A model generated the notes under the pieces. It saw only the letters and a program-made list of their open reading frames with translations. It ran no database searches and was not told the origin of the DNA. This document shows, piece by piece, positions 1-7,876 of a DNA stretch of 64,000 bases. Both the position numbers and the translations under genes were made by a program. Each line of letters begins with the position of its first letter. The stretch's first letter is position 1. Origin of the DNA: Streptomyces mayonensis (GTDB lineage: Bacteria; Actinomycetota; Actinomycetes; Streptomycetales; Streptomycetaceae); NCBI RefSeq assembly GCF_018982965.1, contig NZ_JACBYP010000008.1, positions 1-64,000 of the forward strand, in the 5' to 3' direction.

Positions 1-44
1 CCGGCCGGGACCACCCGTCGGCAGGGTGCTGTCAGAGAGGTTTT

Positions 45-56
45 TATATCGTTGCA
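45..56 (-). promoter_or_regulatory. Operator-like site and leftward promoter at the window edge
   Basis: TATATCGTTGCA at 45-56 matches 10 of 12 positions of the palindrome TATAACGTTGTA found upstream of the LacI gene (minus strand of 1328-1339). Read on the minus strand the region gives TTTACA, 15 nt, TATAAA, an unusually AT-rich promoter-like stretch, so the site overlaps a probable -10 box. I infer that it drives a leftward gene outside the window that is repressed by the LacI protein at 218-1237. The rest of 1-217 shows no gene. Confidence 0.45.
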
Positions 57-217
57 AGAACGCTGTAAACCCCTCGTGCACGACCCGTGACCGAACTCCC
101 ACCCGCCTGTTGACTCGCACCTGACGCCTCGTCGAGACTGGGGCGTTCAGTACGGCGACAACGATGTCAGCCGCGCGCACGGCATCGGCGTGCGGAACCG
201 CCGACGGCTGTCGTGCG

Positions 218-1237
218 TCAGGCGTTCGCCGCGCCGCGGCCCAGCGTGCTCTCCCGCTCCGCGAGCCGGTGGTCGGCCCGGAAGCGGCGCGGCTCGGACG
301 GCTTGCCGCCGAGCCTGGCCAGCACCGACTCCACCGCGAGCCGGCCGATGGCCTCCTTGTCCGGCGACACCGAGGTGAGCGTCACCGCGCCGAACCGCCC
401 CTCCACGACGTCGTCAAAACCGACGACCGCGATGTCCTCGGGCACCCGCAGCCCCCGCTCGTGCAGCACCCGCATCGCCCCGATGGCCACCAGGTCGTTG
501 TAGGCGAAGACCGCGTCGGGCCGCCGCCCTGCCTCCAGGATCCGGGCCATGGCCGCGGCGCCGTCCGCGTGCCCCCAGCCGTCGGTGTCGGCGACCAGCC
601 CGTCGTCGGCGGGGAGCCCGGCGGCGGCGAGCTCCTCGCGCCAGCCGCGCACGCGCAGTTGGGCGGGTTCGCTGCGACCGCGCCGGTCGCCGATGAACGC
701 CACCTCCCGGCGGCCGAGGCCGATCAGGTGGCGGACCGCGGCACGGGCCGCCGCGACGTTGTCGATGGCGATGTGGTCGTACGGGAGGTCGTAGTCCCGT
801 TCACCGAGGAGCACCAGCGGCACGTCCTCCGTGCGGTCGCGCAGGTCCTCCGTCTCCAGCTCGATGGGGCTGAGGATGAGCCCGTCGATCACCCTGGCCC
901 GGAACCCCTGGCTGACCAGGATCTCCTGCTCCCGGCGCCCGCCGGTGTGGTCGAGCAGCACGGTGTAGTCGTGTGCGGCGGCCGCGTCGATGACGGCGGC
1001 GGCGAGTTCGGCGAAGTAGGGGTTGCCGAGCTCGGGCAGGGCGAGCGCGATGATTCCGGTGCGCCCCTTGCGCAGGTGGCGTGCGGTCAGGTTCGGCCGG
1101 TACCCGAGCTCGTCGATGGACCGCTGGACGCGTTCCCGCATGGCCGCGGTGACATACGGGTAGTCGTTGACCACGTTGGAGACGGTCTTGACGGAGACTC
1201 CCGCGTGCGCGGCTACGTCCTTGAGGCTGACCCGCAC
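218..1237 (-). CDS. LacI-family transcriptional repressor
   Basis: Sugar-responsive repressor of 339 aa. The N-terminus has the LacI helix-turn-helix plus hinge helix (SLKDVAAHAGVSVKTVSNV, residues 4-22), followed by the periplasmic-binding-protein-like effector domain (GLILSPIELE, PDAVFAYNDLVAIGAM, VVGFDDVVEGRF). The GTG start at 1237 was chosen because the helix-turn-helix begins three residues later and GGAGGG lies at 1245-1250; a longer reading frame upstream adds only atypical sequence. A palindrome with the AACGTT core usual for this family lies 90 bp upstream, suggesting autoregulation. The target sugar is unknown; the controlled operon is probably to the left of the window. Confidence 0.9.
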   Translation of the reverse strand: MRVSLKDVAAHAGVSVKTVSNVVNDYPYVTAAMRERVQRSIDELGYRPNLTARHLRKGRTGIIALALPELGNPYFAELAAAVIDAAAAHDYTVLLDHTGGRREQEILVSQGFRARVIDGLILSPIELETEDLRDRTEDVPLVLLGERDYDLPYDHIAIDNVAAARAAVRHLIGLGRREVAFIGDRRGRSEPAQLRVRGWREELAAAGLPADDGLVADTDGWGHADGAAAMARILEAGRRPDAVFAYNDLVAIGAMRVLHERGLRVPEDIAVVGFDDVVEGRFGAVTLTSVSPDKEAIGRLAVESVLARLGGKPSEPRRFRADHRLAERESTLGRGAANA

Positions 1238-1628
1238 GTCGGTTCCCTCCGATGCGACCCTCTTGAGTGCCCGGTGTGCGGTGGCCCGCCCCCCACTCCG
1301 ACCTGGCTCCAAGTCACCGGGCGTTTTTACAACGTTATACAGCCCGACTCCGCGCGCTGACAAGCGCATTGACGGCCCGTTCCCGGGTGCCCGCGGCGGC
1401 GTCACCACATCCTCACATGCCGGCACCGTCTGCTCCGAACCGGGCACGTCGCGGTCGTCGCGCCGGCGGTGGTTCTTCTTCCCACCGGACCGGCGGCAAC
1501 TATGGAGCATTCCCACCTCATGACGCCGCGTGCCCCTTCCTACAGTGACGGCCACCACATCGGGCTGCCCGGAGTCCCTCCCCCGGCCCGGTCAGCAAGC
1601 CCCCCGTACGAAGGGAGTGGAGACAGTG
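1238..1628. other. Divergent intergenic region, LacI gene / esterase
   Basis: About 390 bp between two divergent starts. Besides the palindrome at 1328-1339 and the GGAGGG ribosome site at 1245-1250 for the LacI gene, I see a GTGGAG ribosome site just before the esterase start and no convincing gene. Confidence 0.6.
1328..1339 (-). promoter_or_regulatory. Probable LacI autoregulatory operator
   Basis: TACAACGTTATA (plus strand) is a near-perfect 12-bp palindrome centred on CG, as in LacI/PurR/CcpA operators (AACGTT core). On the minus strand it runs into TAAAAACG, giving an AT-rich -10-like segment about 90 bp upstream of the LacI start. A 10/12 copy occurs at 45-56. Confidence 0.5.
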
Positions 1629-3281
1629 ATGACGACGAGGCGTGTGGCCGCCGTGCTGCTCGGCACGGTGCTGGCGGCCGCACCGACGAACGCGGTGCCG
1701 GCGGACGGCGGCCGGGGCGGCCACCGGACCACCGTGGTCCGGACCGACCTGGGCAAGGTCGAGGGGCTCGACCAGAGACGGTCGAGCGGCACTTACTCCT
1801 GGCTGGGCATCCCCTACGCGCAACCGCCCGTCGGACCGCTGCGCTGGCGCGCTCCCGTGACGCACCGGCCGTGGCGGGGCCTGCGGGACGCCACCGAGTA
1901 CGGGGACGGCTGCATCCAGCAGGGACGTCTCTTCAGCCCGGCGCCGAGCGGCCCGCACTACGGGCTGGACGTCCGGGACGGCTTGAACAAGCCCGTGGGC
2001 GCCGAGGACTGTCTCACCCTCAACGTGTACCGTCCCTCGACGGCGAAGAAGGACCTGCCGGTCATCGTGTTCGTCCACGGCGGAAGCAATGTGGTCGGGT
2101 ACTCGGCGGACCCGATGTACGACGGGCGCGCGCTGGCACGCCGCGCCGACGCGGTCGTGGTCACCGTCAACTACCGGCTGGGGGTCTTCGGCTGGCTCGA
2201 CCTGCCCGGGCTCAAGACCGGCGACCCGGTCGGCGACTCGGGCAATTTCGGGACACTGGACCAGATCGAGGCCCTTCGGTTCGTCCGTCGCAACGTGTCG
2301 GCCTTCGGCGGCGACGCGTCGAACGTGACCGTGATGGGCGAGTCAGCCGGCGCCGTCAACGTGTGGGCCCTCATGACGTCGCCCCTGAGCAGGGGCCTGA
2401 TGGACAAGGCGGTCCCGCTCAGCGGCGGGCTCAAGTTCTCCTCGCCGGAACAGGCCCGCGGCTACGCCGAGGACTTCCGGGACGAGGCCGTCGGCCCGGG
2501 CGGGAGCCCGGAGGAGGCCGTGCAGCGGCTGCGGGGGATGTCCGCGGACGACGTGGTGCGGGCGCAGGTGCGCCGCGGTGCCGCGGTCGGCGATCCGCCG
2601 GCGGTGCTGGCGGACGGCGTCGTCCTGCCCGAGGACTACCACGAGGCCATCAGGACGGGCCGGTTCCGCGACATACCCGTTCTGGCCGGCAACACCTTCG
2701 AGGAGGGGAAGCTCTTCGGGTCACTCGTCGACGCCTACCGCCCGACCGACCGCGAACGCTTCACCCTGCAGTACTTCTTCGATCCCGACAAGCCGTCCGC
2801 CTTCGAGGTGCGTGACTTCATCACCGACCGCTACCTGCCGGCCGACGGGCCCGGCGGATGGAACGAGGCGGCCGGAGAGCTGACCGACAGCATCTTCACC
2901 GGAATCGTCCACGACTCCATGGACTCCATGAAGGAGGCGGGCAACAAGCACCTGTACTACTACCAGTTCGGCTGGAACCAGGAGCCGGCGCCGTTCGACA
3001 CCGTCTACGGTTCGGCGCACGCCATGGACCTGCCCTTCGTCTTCGGCACCTTCGACGAAGGACTGTTCACGTTCGCCTTCGGCCGGCGCAACGAACCCGG
3101 CCGCCTGGAGTTGTCGAAGCTGATGACGGACAGCATCCGCGCGTTCGTGCGCACCGGCCGTCCGCAGCACCGGGGCCTGGGCACCCACTGGGACCAGTGG
3201 CCGCGCAGTCTGGTCCTCGACGCCACCGACCGGAGGGCGAGCGCGCGGCCGGGGTCGGCCGGCGGCCGGTCTTCCGGGTGA
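1629..3281 (+). CDS. Secreted type-B carboxylesterase
   Basis: Alpha/beta-hydrolase of the carboxylesterase/lipase type-B family, 550 aa from ATG 1629 (GTG 1626 is an alternative; GGAG at 1618-1621). Residues 1-25 look like a Sec signal peptide (MTTRR, then a hydrophobic stretch ending near APTNAVPA). Family motifs are present: GIPYAQPPVGPLRW, the first-cysteine region ED-C-LTLNVYRP, the oxyanion segment FVHGG, the nucleophile elbow GESAG (Ser239), an acidic residue in NTFEEGKLFG and the histidine in GSAHAMDLPFVFG. It should hydrolyse carboxylic esters outside the cell. The C-terminus (ASARPGSAGGRSSG) is low-complexity and may be frame-worn compared with the usual ending. It does not obviously belong to the next operon. 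Confidence 0.88.
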   Translation: MTTRRVAAVLLGTVLAAAPTNAVPADGGRGGHRTTVVRTDLGKVEGLDQRRSSGTYSWLGIPYAQPPVGPLRWRAPVTHRPWRGLRDATEYGDGCIQQGRLFSPAPSGPHYGLDVRDGLNKPVGAEDCLTLNVYRPSTAKKDLPVIVFVHGGSNVVGYSADPMYDGRALARRADAVVVTVNYRLGVFGWLDLPGLKTGDPVGDSGNFGTLDQIEALRFVRRNVSAFGGDASNVTVMGESAGAVNVWALMTSPLSRGLMDKAVPLSGGLKFSSPEQARGYAEDFRDEAVGPGGSPEEAVQRLRGMSADDVVRAQVRRGAAVGDPPAVLADGVVLPEDYHEAIRTGRFRDIPVLAGNTFEEGKLFGSLVDAYRPTDRERFTLQYFFDPDKPSAFEVRDFITDRYLPADGPGGWNEAAGELTDSIFTGIVHDSMDSMKEAGNKHLYYYQFGWNQEPAPFDTVYGSAHAMDLPFVFGTFDEGLFTFAFGRRNEPGRLELSKLMTDSIRAFVRTGRPQHRGLGTHWDQWPRSLVLDATDRRASARPGSAGGRSSG

Positions 3282-3352
3282 CGGAGCGCACCGTGGCAAG
3301 CGGGGTCGTCCTACCCTGGGAGGATCCCGCCCGCCGTTGCCAGGAGTACTCC

Positions 3353-3922
3353 TTGGACACCCCGCCCCTGCCCGCCCTCCTGGAGGAGAGCCCGGTCGTC
3401 GCCAGCGTCAAGGACGCGGAGGGCCTGGAGGCCGTGCTGCGTTCCGACTGCCGCATCGTCTTCCTGCTCTACGGCACGGTCCTCGACCTGCCGGAGATCG
3501 TCGACCGTCTGAAGCGGGACGGCCGGACGGTCCTGGTCAACGTCGATCTGCTGGAGGGCTTCGCCGGCAAGGAGATCGTCGTCCGTTACGTGAAGGAGCG
3601 GACGTCCGCCGACGGGGTCCTCAGCTCCAAGGCGTTCATGGTGCGCGCCGCCCGCGCACTCGGCCTCTACGCCGTGCACCGCTTTTTCCTCATCGACTCG
3701 CTCTCGTACCGCAAGCTTGCCCCGCAGGTGCGGGCCTCGCAGGCCGACTGCGTGGAGATCCTGCCCGGGTGCATGCCCCGGGTCATCTCCTGGGTGGTCG
3801 CCGACATCGACGTGCCGCTCATCGCGGGCGGCCTGGTCTGCGACCGGGACGACGTGTTCGCCGCGCTCAAGGCGGGTGCGAGCGCCATCGCGTCGTCGAA
3901 CACCGATGTCTGGGAGATGTGA
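3353..3922 (+). CDS. GlpP/YgcP-type antiterminator
   Basis: 189-aa member of the glycerol-3-phosphate-responsive antiterminator family; B. subtilis GlpP binds the leader RNA of glpD and prevents termination. The whole protein aligns with the TIM-barrel-like family: CRIVFLLYGTVLDL, VNVDLLEGFAGKE, ADGVLSSKA, ALGLYAVHRFFLIDSLSY, VEILPGCMPRVI and IAGGLVCDRDDVFAALKAGASAIASSNTDVWEM. The TTG start at 3353 follows AGGAG (3342-3346) at 6 nt and gives the usual family length (about 190 aa). The next gene has a terminator/antiterminator leader, so this protein probably controls it in cis. Length and neighbours match E. coli YgcP. The inducing phosphorylated compound is not known. Confidence 0.85.
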   Translation: MDTPPLPALLEESPVVASVKDAEGLEAVLRSDCRIVFLLYGTVLDLPEIVDRLKRDGRTVLVNVDLLEGFAGKEIVVRYVKERTSADGVLSSKAFMVRAARALGLYAVHRFFLIDSLSYRKLAPQVRASQADCVEILPGCMPRVISWVVADIDVPLIAGGLVCDRDDVFAALKAGASAIASSNTDVWEM

Positions 3923-3938
3923 CACGGAAGGCGGTCCC

Positions 3939-3968
3939 TTGACACTCCCCGGATCGTCACTCTAGGTT
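3939..3968 (+). promoter_or_regulatory. Housekeeping-type promoter of the transporter operon
   Basis: TTGACA (3939-3944), 18 bp, TAGGTT (3963-3968): a perfect -35 and a good Streptomyces -10 hexamer. It lies directly after the antiterminator gene, so transcription should start near 3975 and give a leader of about 150 nt before the MFS start. Confidence 0.65.
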
Positions 3969-4030
3969 TGCCCCGCGGCCGACGACCCGCCGCCACAATC
4001 CCATATCGGCTCCTGCCCCAGTGCCGGAGC

Positions 4031-4090
4031 AGTTACTAGAGACCAGAGAACAGTAACTCCTCGCCCGTCGAGAGTTGCTGTTCTTTTTTT
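4031..4090 (+). terminator. Leader attenuator: mutually exclusive antiterminator and terminator hairpins
   Basis: Terminator: GAACAGTAACTC (4048-4059) pairs with GAGTTGCTGTTC (4072-4083), 12 bp with one G-U, followed by seven T (4084-4090). This is a true U-tract terminator, which is rare in this GC-rich DNA. Antiterminator: AGTTACT (4031-4037) pairs perfectly with AGTAACT (4052-4058), which is part of the left arm of the terminator, so only one of the two can form. The element sits between the promoter and the transporter start and directly after a GlpP-type gene, the arrangement expected for RNA-binding antitermination. Confidence 0.8.
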
Positions 4091-4122
4091 GTTGCCCATC
4101 GCGAACCACAACGAGGTGGAAT

Positions 4123-5436
4123 GTGAACCGAGCGCGGAAATGGACGGGATTCCTGATCCTGTCGATGTCATGCGGCATCATCTTCCAGGTCGCCTACATC
4201 CGCTTCGTCTTTCTGGGGCCCACGGCCGAGGCGCTGCACCTTTCGGCGCAGGACTACGGCAACATCATCTCCGTGTTCGGCGTCGTGGCGATCGTCATGT
4301 ACTTCGCGGGAGGCTGGTTCGCCGACAGGTTCCCGCCGAAGGCCCTGGTCGCACTGGGTCTGGCCGGTACCGGCGCACTGGACCTGTACATCGCGCAGGC
4401 GCCCGGCTACACCGGCACGCTCGTCGCGCACGCCCTCATGGCGGTCATGGGAACCGGCCTCTACTGGCCGGCGCTGCTCAAGGCCGTCGGAATGCTGGGC
4501 GACGCCTCGGAACAGGGCCGGCTCTTCGGTTTTCTCGAGGGTGCGCGCGGTGTCACCTCCACCCTGGTGGGATTCGTCGGCGCCGCGCTGGTGGCCACGG
4601 CCGTCACACAGGCGGCGGGTGTCACCTGGCTCATCCGGATCTACGGAATACTCGCATTCGTCTTCGCGGCACTCGTCTGGTTCTTCGTGGACGAGAGCCG
4701 CGAAGACGAGGAGAAACCGGCCGCGCTGGATTCCAGCACCGTCACCCTGGAACAGTTGTGGCGGGCGGCCCGGAACAAGTACACCTGGCTCATCGGGCTC
4801 ACCGTCATGATGATGTACTGCTTCTACACCACGCTCGGGTATTTCTCGCCCCTGCTGGAATACCGCTACGGAATCGCGGCAGGTCTGGTCGGGGTCATCG
4901 GTGTCGTGCGCACCTATGTGTTCCAGTTCGCCGCCGGGCCCGCGGGCGGTGTGGTCGTCGACAAGGTCACCAGGTCGACACCGCTGTTCCTGCGGTGGAT
5001 GTTCCTGGGGTGCGCGGCCGCCGCCGCGCTGTTCCTCGTACTGCCGCGCAGCACGGCCTTCGGCTGGGTCGCCGTCGCCCTGATGTTCCTGCTCTGCCTG
5101 TTCGTCTTCGCGAGCCGCGGGGTCTACTTCGCCACCGTCGGGGAGGTGGAGATCCCGGCCGACGAGCGCGGCGGCGTGATCGGCCTGGTCTCCGGGATCG
5201 CGTTCCTGCCGGACGCGTTCCTGCCCTCGCTCGCCGCCTGGTGGATCGGTGATCCCTCGGCCGATCCCGCGGTGCCCGAGCACGGCGGCGGCTACACCAC
5301 CATGTTCGTCTTCCTGCTGGCCGCAGCCCTGCTCGGCCTGCTGTTCACCACACTCACCGTCCGCGTCCGGCGCCGGGAACTCGCCGCGCGTGCGGCGGCC
5401 GCGCCGGCCGCCACCACACCGACCCCCACCGTCTGA
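4123..5436 (+). CDS. MFS transporter (YqcE/YihN-like)
   Basis: Inner-membrane major-facilitator permease, 437 aa with about 12 hydrophobic segments. The cytoplasmic loop-2 motif is present in degenerate form (GGWFADRFPPKALV), and the central loop (DESREDEEKPAALDSS) separates the two six-helix halves. GTG 4123 was chosen because GAGG (4113-4116) precedes it and the protein then begins at the first transmembrane segment; any upstream start would lie inside the terminator. It is the first gene behind the attenuator and is followed 15 bp later by the SDR. Length and context resemble E. coli YqcE. The substrate is unknown, presumably a small polyol, sugar or sugar acid used by the enzymes downstream. 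Confidence 0.85.
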   Translation: MNRARKWTGFLILSMSCGIIFQVAYIRFVFLGPTAEALHLSAQDYGNIISVFGVVAIVMYFAGGWFADRFPPKALVALGLAGTGALDLYIAQAPGYTGTLVAHALMAVMGTGLYWPALLKAVGMLGDASEQGRLFGFLEGARGVTSTLVGFVGAALVATAVTQAAGVTWLIRIYGILAFVFAALVWFFVDESREDEEKPAALDSSTVTLEQLWRAARNKYTWLIGLTVMMMYCFYTTLGYFSPLLEYRYGIAAGLVGVIGVVRTYVFQFAAGPAGGVVVDKVTRSTPLFLRWMFLGCAAAAALFLVLPRSTAFGWVAVALMFLLCLFVFASRGVYFATVGEVEIPADERGGVIGLVSGIAFLPDAFLPSLAAWWIGDPSADPAVPEHGGGYTTMFVFLLAAALLGLLFTTLTVRVRRRELAARAAAAPAATTPTPTV

Positions 5437-5451
5437 GGAAGGTCACTCTCC

Positions 5452-6228
5452 ATGGACATCACCGAGTTCAGCCGGGACTTCTTCTCCCTCGACGGCCAAA
5501 GCGCCATCGTCACCGGCGGCAACACCGGCCTCGGCCGGGCCTTCTCGCTGGCCCTCGCCAAGGCGGGCGCCGACGTGTTCGTACCGTCCGTGGCCGAGGA
5601 CGACGGGACCACCGGCAAGCTGGTCGAGGCCGAAGGCCGCCGCATGGAGTTCATGAGGGCGGACCTGACCGAGCCGGGCGTGCCCCGGCGGGTCGTCGAG
5701 GGCTGCGCGGAGGCCTTCGGAAAGGTCGACATCGTGGTGAACTCCGCGGGCATCTGCACCCTCGCGGAGGTCCGAAGGTTCGGCCGCGAGCAGTGGGACC
5801 CCATGGTCGGGATCAATCTCACGGCGCCGTTCGAGCTGAGTCACGAGGCGATCCGGTTCATGGTTCCGCAGCGCTCCGGAAAGATCATCAACATCGCCTC
5901 GATGTTCTCCTTCCTCGGCGGCCGGTTCTCCCCCGCCTACGCGGCGACCAAGCACGGCATCGCCGGCTTCACCAAGGCGTACTGCGACGAGCTCGCCCAG
6001 CACAACATCCAGGTCAACGCCATCGCGCCCGGCTACTTCGCGACCAGGATCACGGAGGCGACGCGGGCGGACCCCGAGAGCAACCGGCGCGTCCTGGAAC
6101 ACATCCCGGCCGGGCGCTGGGGCGAGGCCGCCGACCTGATGGGGGCGACGGTCTTCCTCGCCTCCCGGGCCTCGGACTACGTCAACGGACATGTCCTGCC
6201 GGTGGACGGGGGTTATCTGGTCCGCTGA
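5452..6228 (+). CDS. SDR dehydrogenase (YgcW/KduD-like)
   Basis: Classical short-chain dehydrogenase, 258 aa. It has the nucleotide-binding TGGNTGLG, the structural motif NSAG (usual NNAG), the catalytic serine in NIASMFSF, YAATK, and the C-terminal GHVLPVDGGYLV. Overall it is closest in style to 2-deoxy-D-gluconate/5-keto-4-deoxyuronate-type dehydrogenases and to E. coli YgcW (similar length). It likely oxidises or reduces a hydroxyl of the imported compound with NAD(P). GAGGAAGG precedes the ATG, and the gene is cotranscribed with the MFS gene (15-bp gap). Substrate assignment is not possible from sequence alone. Confidence 0.85.
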   Translation: MDITEFSRDFFSLDGQSAIVTGGNTGLGRAFSLALAKAGADVFVPSVAEDDGTTGKLVEAEGRRMEFMRADLTEPGVPRRVVEGCAEAFGKVDIVVNSAGICTLAEVRRFGREQWDPMVGINLTAPFELSHEAIRFMVPQRSGKIINIASMFSFLGGRFSPAYAATKHGIAGFTKAYCDELAQHNIQVNAIAPGYFATRITEATRADPESNRRVLEHIPAGRWGEAADLMGATVFLASRASDYVNGHVLPVDGGYLVR

Positions 6229-6302
6229 TCCGCATCCCCCACCGGCCGTACCCGCCCACACACCCGCACCCCCGCACGAAGCACACCAAGAGGTAGATCA
6301 CC

Positions 6303-7766
6303 ATGGCCCAGTCGCTCTCCAGGCCGAACCGCGCGGACATCGTCGCCCGTCTGTGCGACCTGCTCTCCCCCGAGCAGGTCGTCACGGACGGCGAGCAGCT
6401 CAGGCTCGCGAGCGTCGACCGGTTCAAGAAGTACCAGTCGGTGCACGGCATCTTCGACGGCCCGATCCCGGCCGCGATCGTCAACGCCCGTTCCACCCAG
6501 GACGTCTCGAAGGTCCTGGCCTTCGCGAACGACCACGGGATCAACGTCGTCGCACGGACCGGCCGCACCGGCACCGAGGGCGGGCTGGAGACCGCGGTCG
6601 AGGACACCATCGTGCTCGACGGCTCCGGGATGGACGCCATCCTCGCCATCGACGCCGAGAACATGCAGGTGACGGTCGAGTGCGGAGTACCGCTGCAGGT
6701 GCTGGAGGACAAGCTGCGCGCCCAGGGGCTCACCACGGGCCACTCCCCGCAGTCCAAGCCGCTGGCCCAGTACGGCGGTCTCGTCTCGACCCGCTCCATC
6801 GGCCAGTTCTCCACGCTGTACGGCGCGATCGAGGACATGGTCGTGGGACTGGAGGCGGTCTTCCCCGACGGCACGGTCACCCGGATCAAGAACGTGCCGC
6901 GGCGTGCGGCCGGCCCGGACGTCCGGCACGTCGTCATCGGCAACGAGGGGGCTCTCTGCTACATCACCGAGGTGACCGTCAAGGTCTTCAGGTACCAGCC
7001 GGAGAACAACGAGTTCCACGGCTTCCTCGTCGACGACATGGCCACCGGTGTCAAGGTGATCCGTGAGGTCGTCACCAACGGGTTCAGGCCGTCGGTCGTC
7101 CGCGTCTACTCGCCCGACGACGCCCGACAGCACTTCTCGCACTTCTGCCGGGACAAGGTGGTGGTGGTCTTCGTCGCCGAGGGGCCCCGGGGCATCGTGC
7201 GCGCCACCAGTGACGAGATCGAGCGCGTGGTGTCCCAGTATGCGCACGAGCGGGTCGACCCGCGGCTGATCGAGGAGTGGTTCGGCAACCTCAACTGGGG
7301 CCCCGACAAGATCGAGGCGGAGAAGCAGGCCATGCTGGCCGAGGCCGAACTCGGCTACACGACCGAGGTCTCCGTCGACTGGTCGCGCACCGTCGAGCTG
7401 TACGACAACGTGATCCGCCGCATCCGCACGGAGTTCCCGGCCGCCGACGACCTGGTCCTGCTGGGCGCCCACTCCTCGCACAGCTACCAGACGGGCACGA
7501 ACCTCTACTTCGTCTACGACTACCGGATCAACTGCGAGCCCCGCGAGGAGATCGAGAAGTACCACATCCCGCTCAACGCGATCATCGTCGAGGAGGCCCT
7601 CAGGGCGGGCGGCTCCATGGTCCACCACCACGGCATCGGGAAGTACCGTGCTCCGTGGACCGCCCAGGAGCACGGCAGCGCCTACCGGATCCTCGCCGGG
7701 CTCAAGGAGACGTTCGACCCCAACGGGATCATGAACAGGGGCACCATCTTCCCGCTGGACGCCTGA
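6303..7766 (+). CDS. FAD-linked oxidase, AGPS/YgcU-like
   Basis: VAO-type flavoprotein, 487 aa. The N-terminal half is the FAD-binding domain (IVNARSTQDVSKVLAFA, then VVARTGRTGTEGG in place of the usual RGGGTS loop, VECGVPLQVLEDKL, HSPQSKPLAQYGG, GLEAVFPDGTV). The C-terminal half is the cap domain and contains HHHGIGKYR (His 441-443), the histidine triplet known from alkyldihydroxyacetonephosphate synthase. E. coli YgcU belongs to the same group and has nearly the same length. It probably acts on a (phosphorylated) polyol or hydroxyacid. GAGG lies a few bases before the ATG. It is the third enzyme-coding step of the attenuated operon. Confidence 0.85.
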   Translation: MAQSLSRPNRADIVARLCDLLSPEQVVTDGEQLRLASVDRFKKYQSVHGIFDGPIPAAIVNARSTQDVSKVLAFANDHGINVVARTGRTGTEGGLETAVEDTIVLDGSGMDAILAIDAENMQVTVECGVPLQVLEDKLRAQGLTTGHSPQSKPLAQYGGLVSTRSIGQFSTLYGAIEDMVVGLEAVFPDGTVTRIKNVPRRAAGPDVRHVVIGNEGALCYITEVTVKVFRYQPENNEFHGFLVDDMATGVKVIREVVTNGFRPSVVRVYSPDDARQHFSHFCRDKVVVVFVAEGPRGIVRATSDEIERVVSQYAHERVDPRLIEEWFGNLNWGPDKIEAEKQAMLAEAELGYTTEVSVDWSRTVELYDNVIRRIRTEFPAADDLVLLGAHSSHSYQTGTNLYFVYDYRINCEPREEIEKYHIPLNAIIVEEALRAGGSMVHHHGIGKYRAPWTAQEHGSAYRILAGLKETFDPNGIMNRGTIFPLDA

Positions 7767-7876
7767 GCCGGGCGCCTGGCACCTCCGGGCCCCGGGGCGC
7801 TCCCGCACCGGCCCCCGGGGCCCGCTCCCTTCCCCTTCTTCCCTTCCCGACCCCGCGCGACCTCTCCGGAGTGGCC

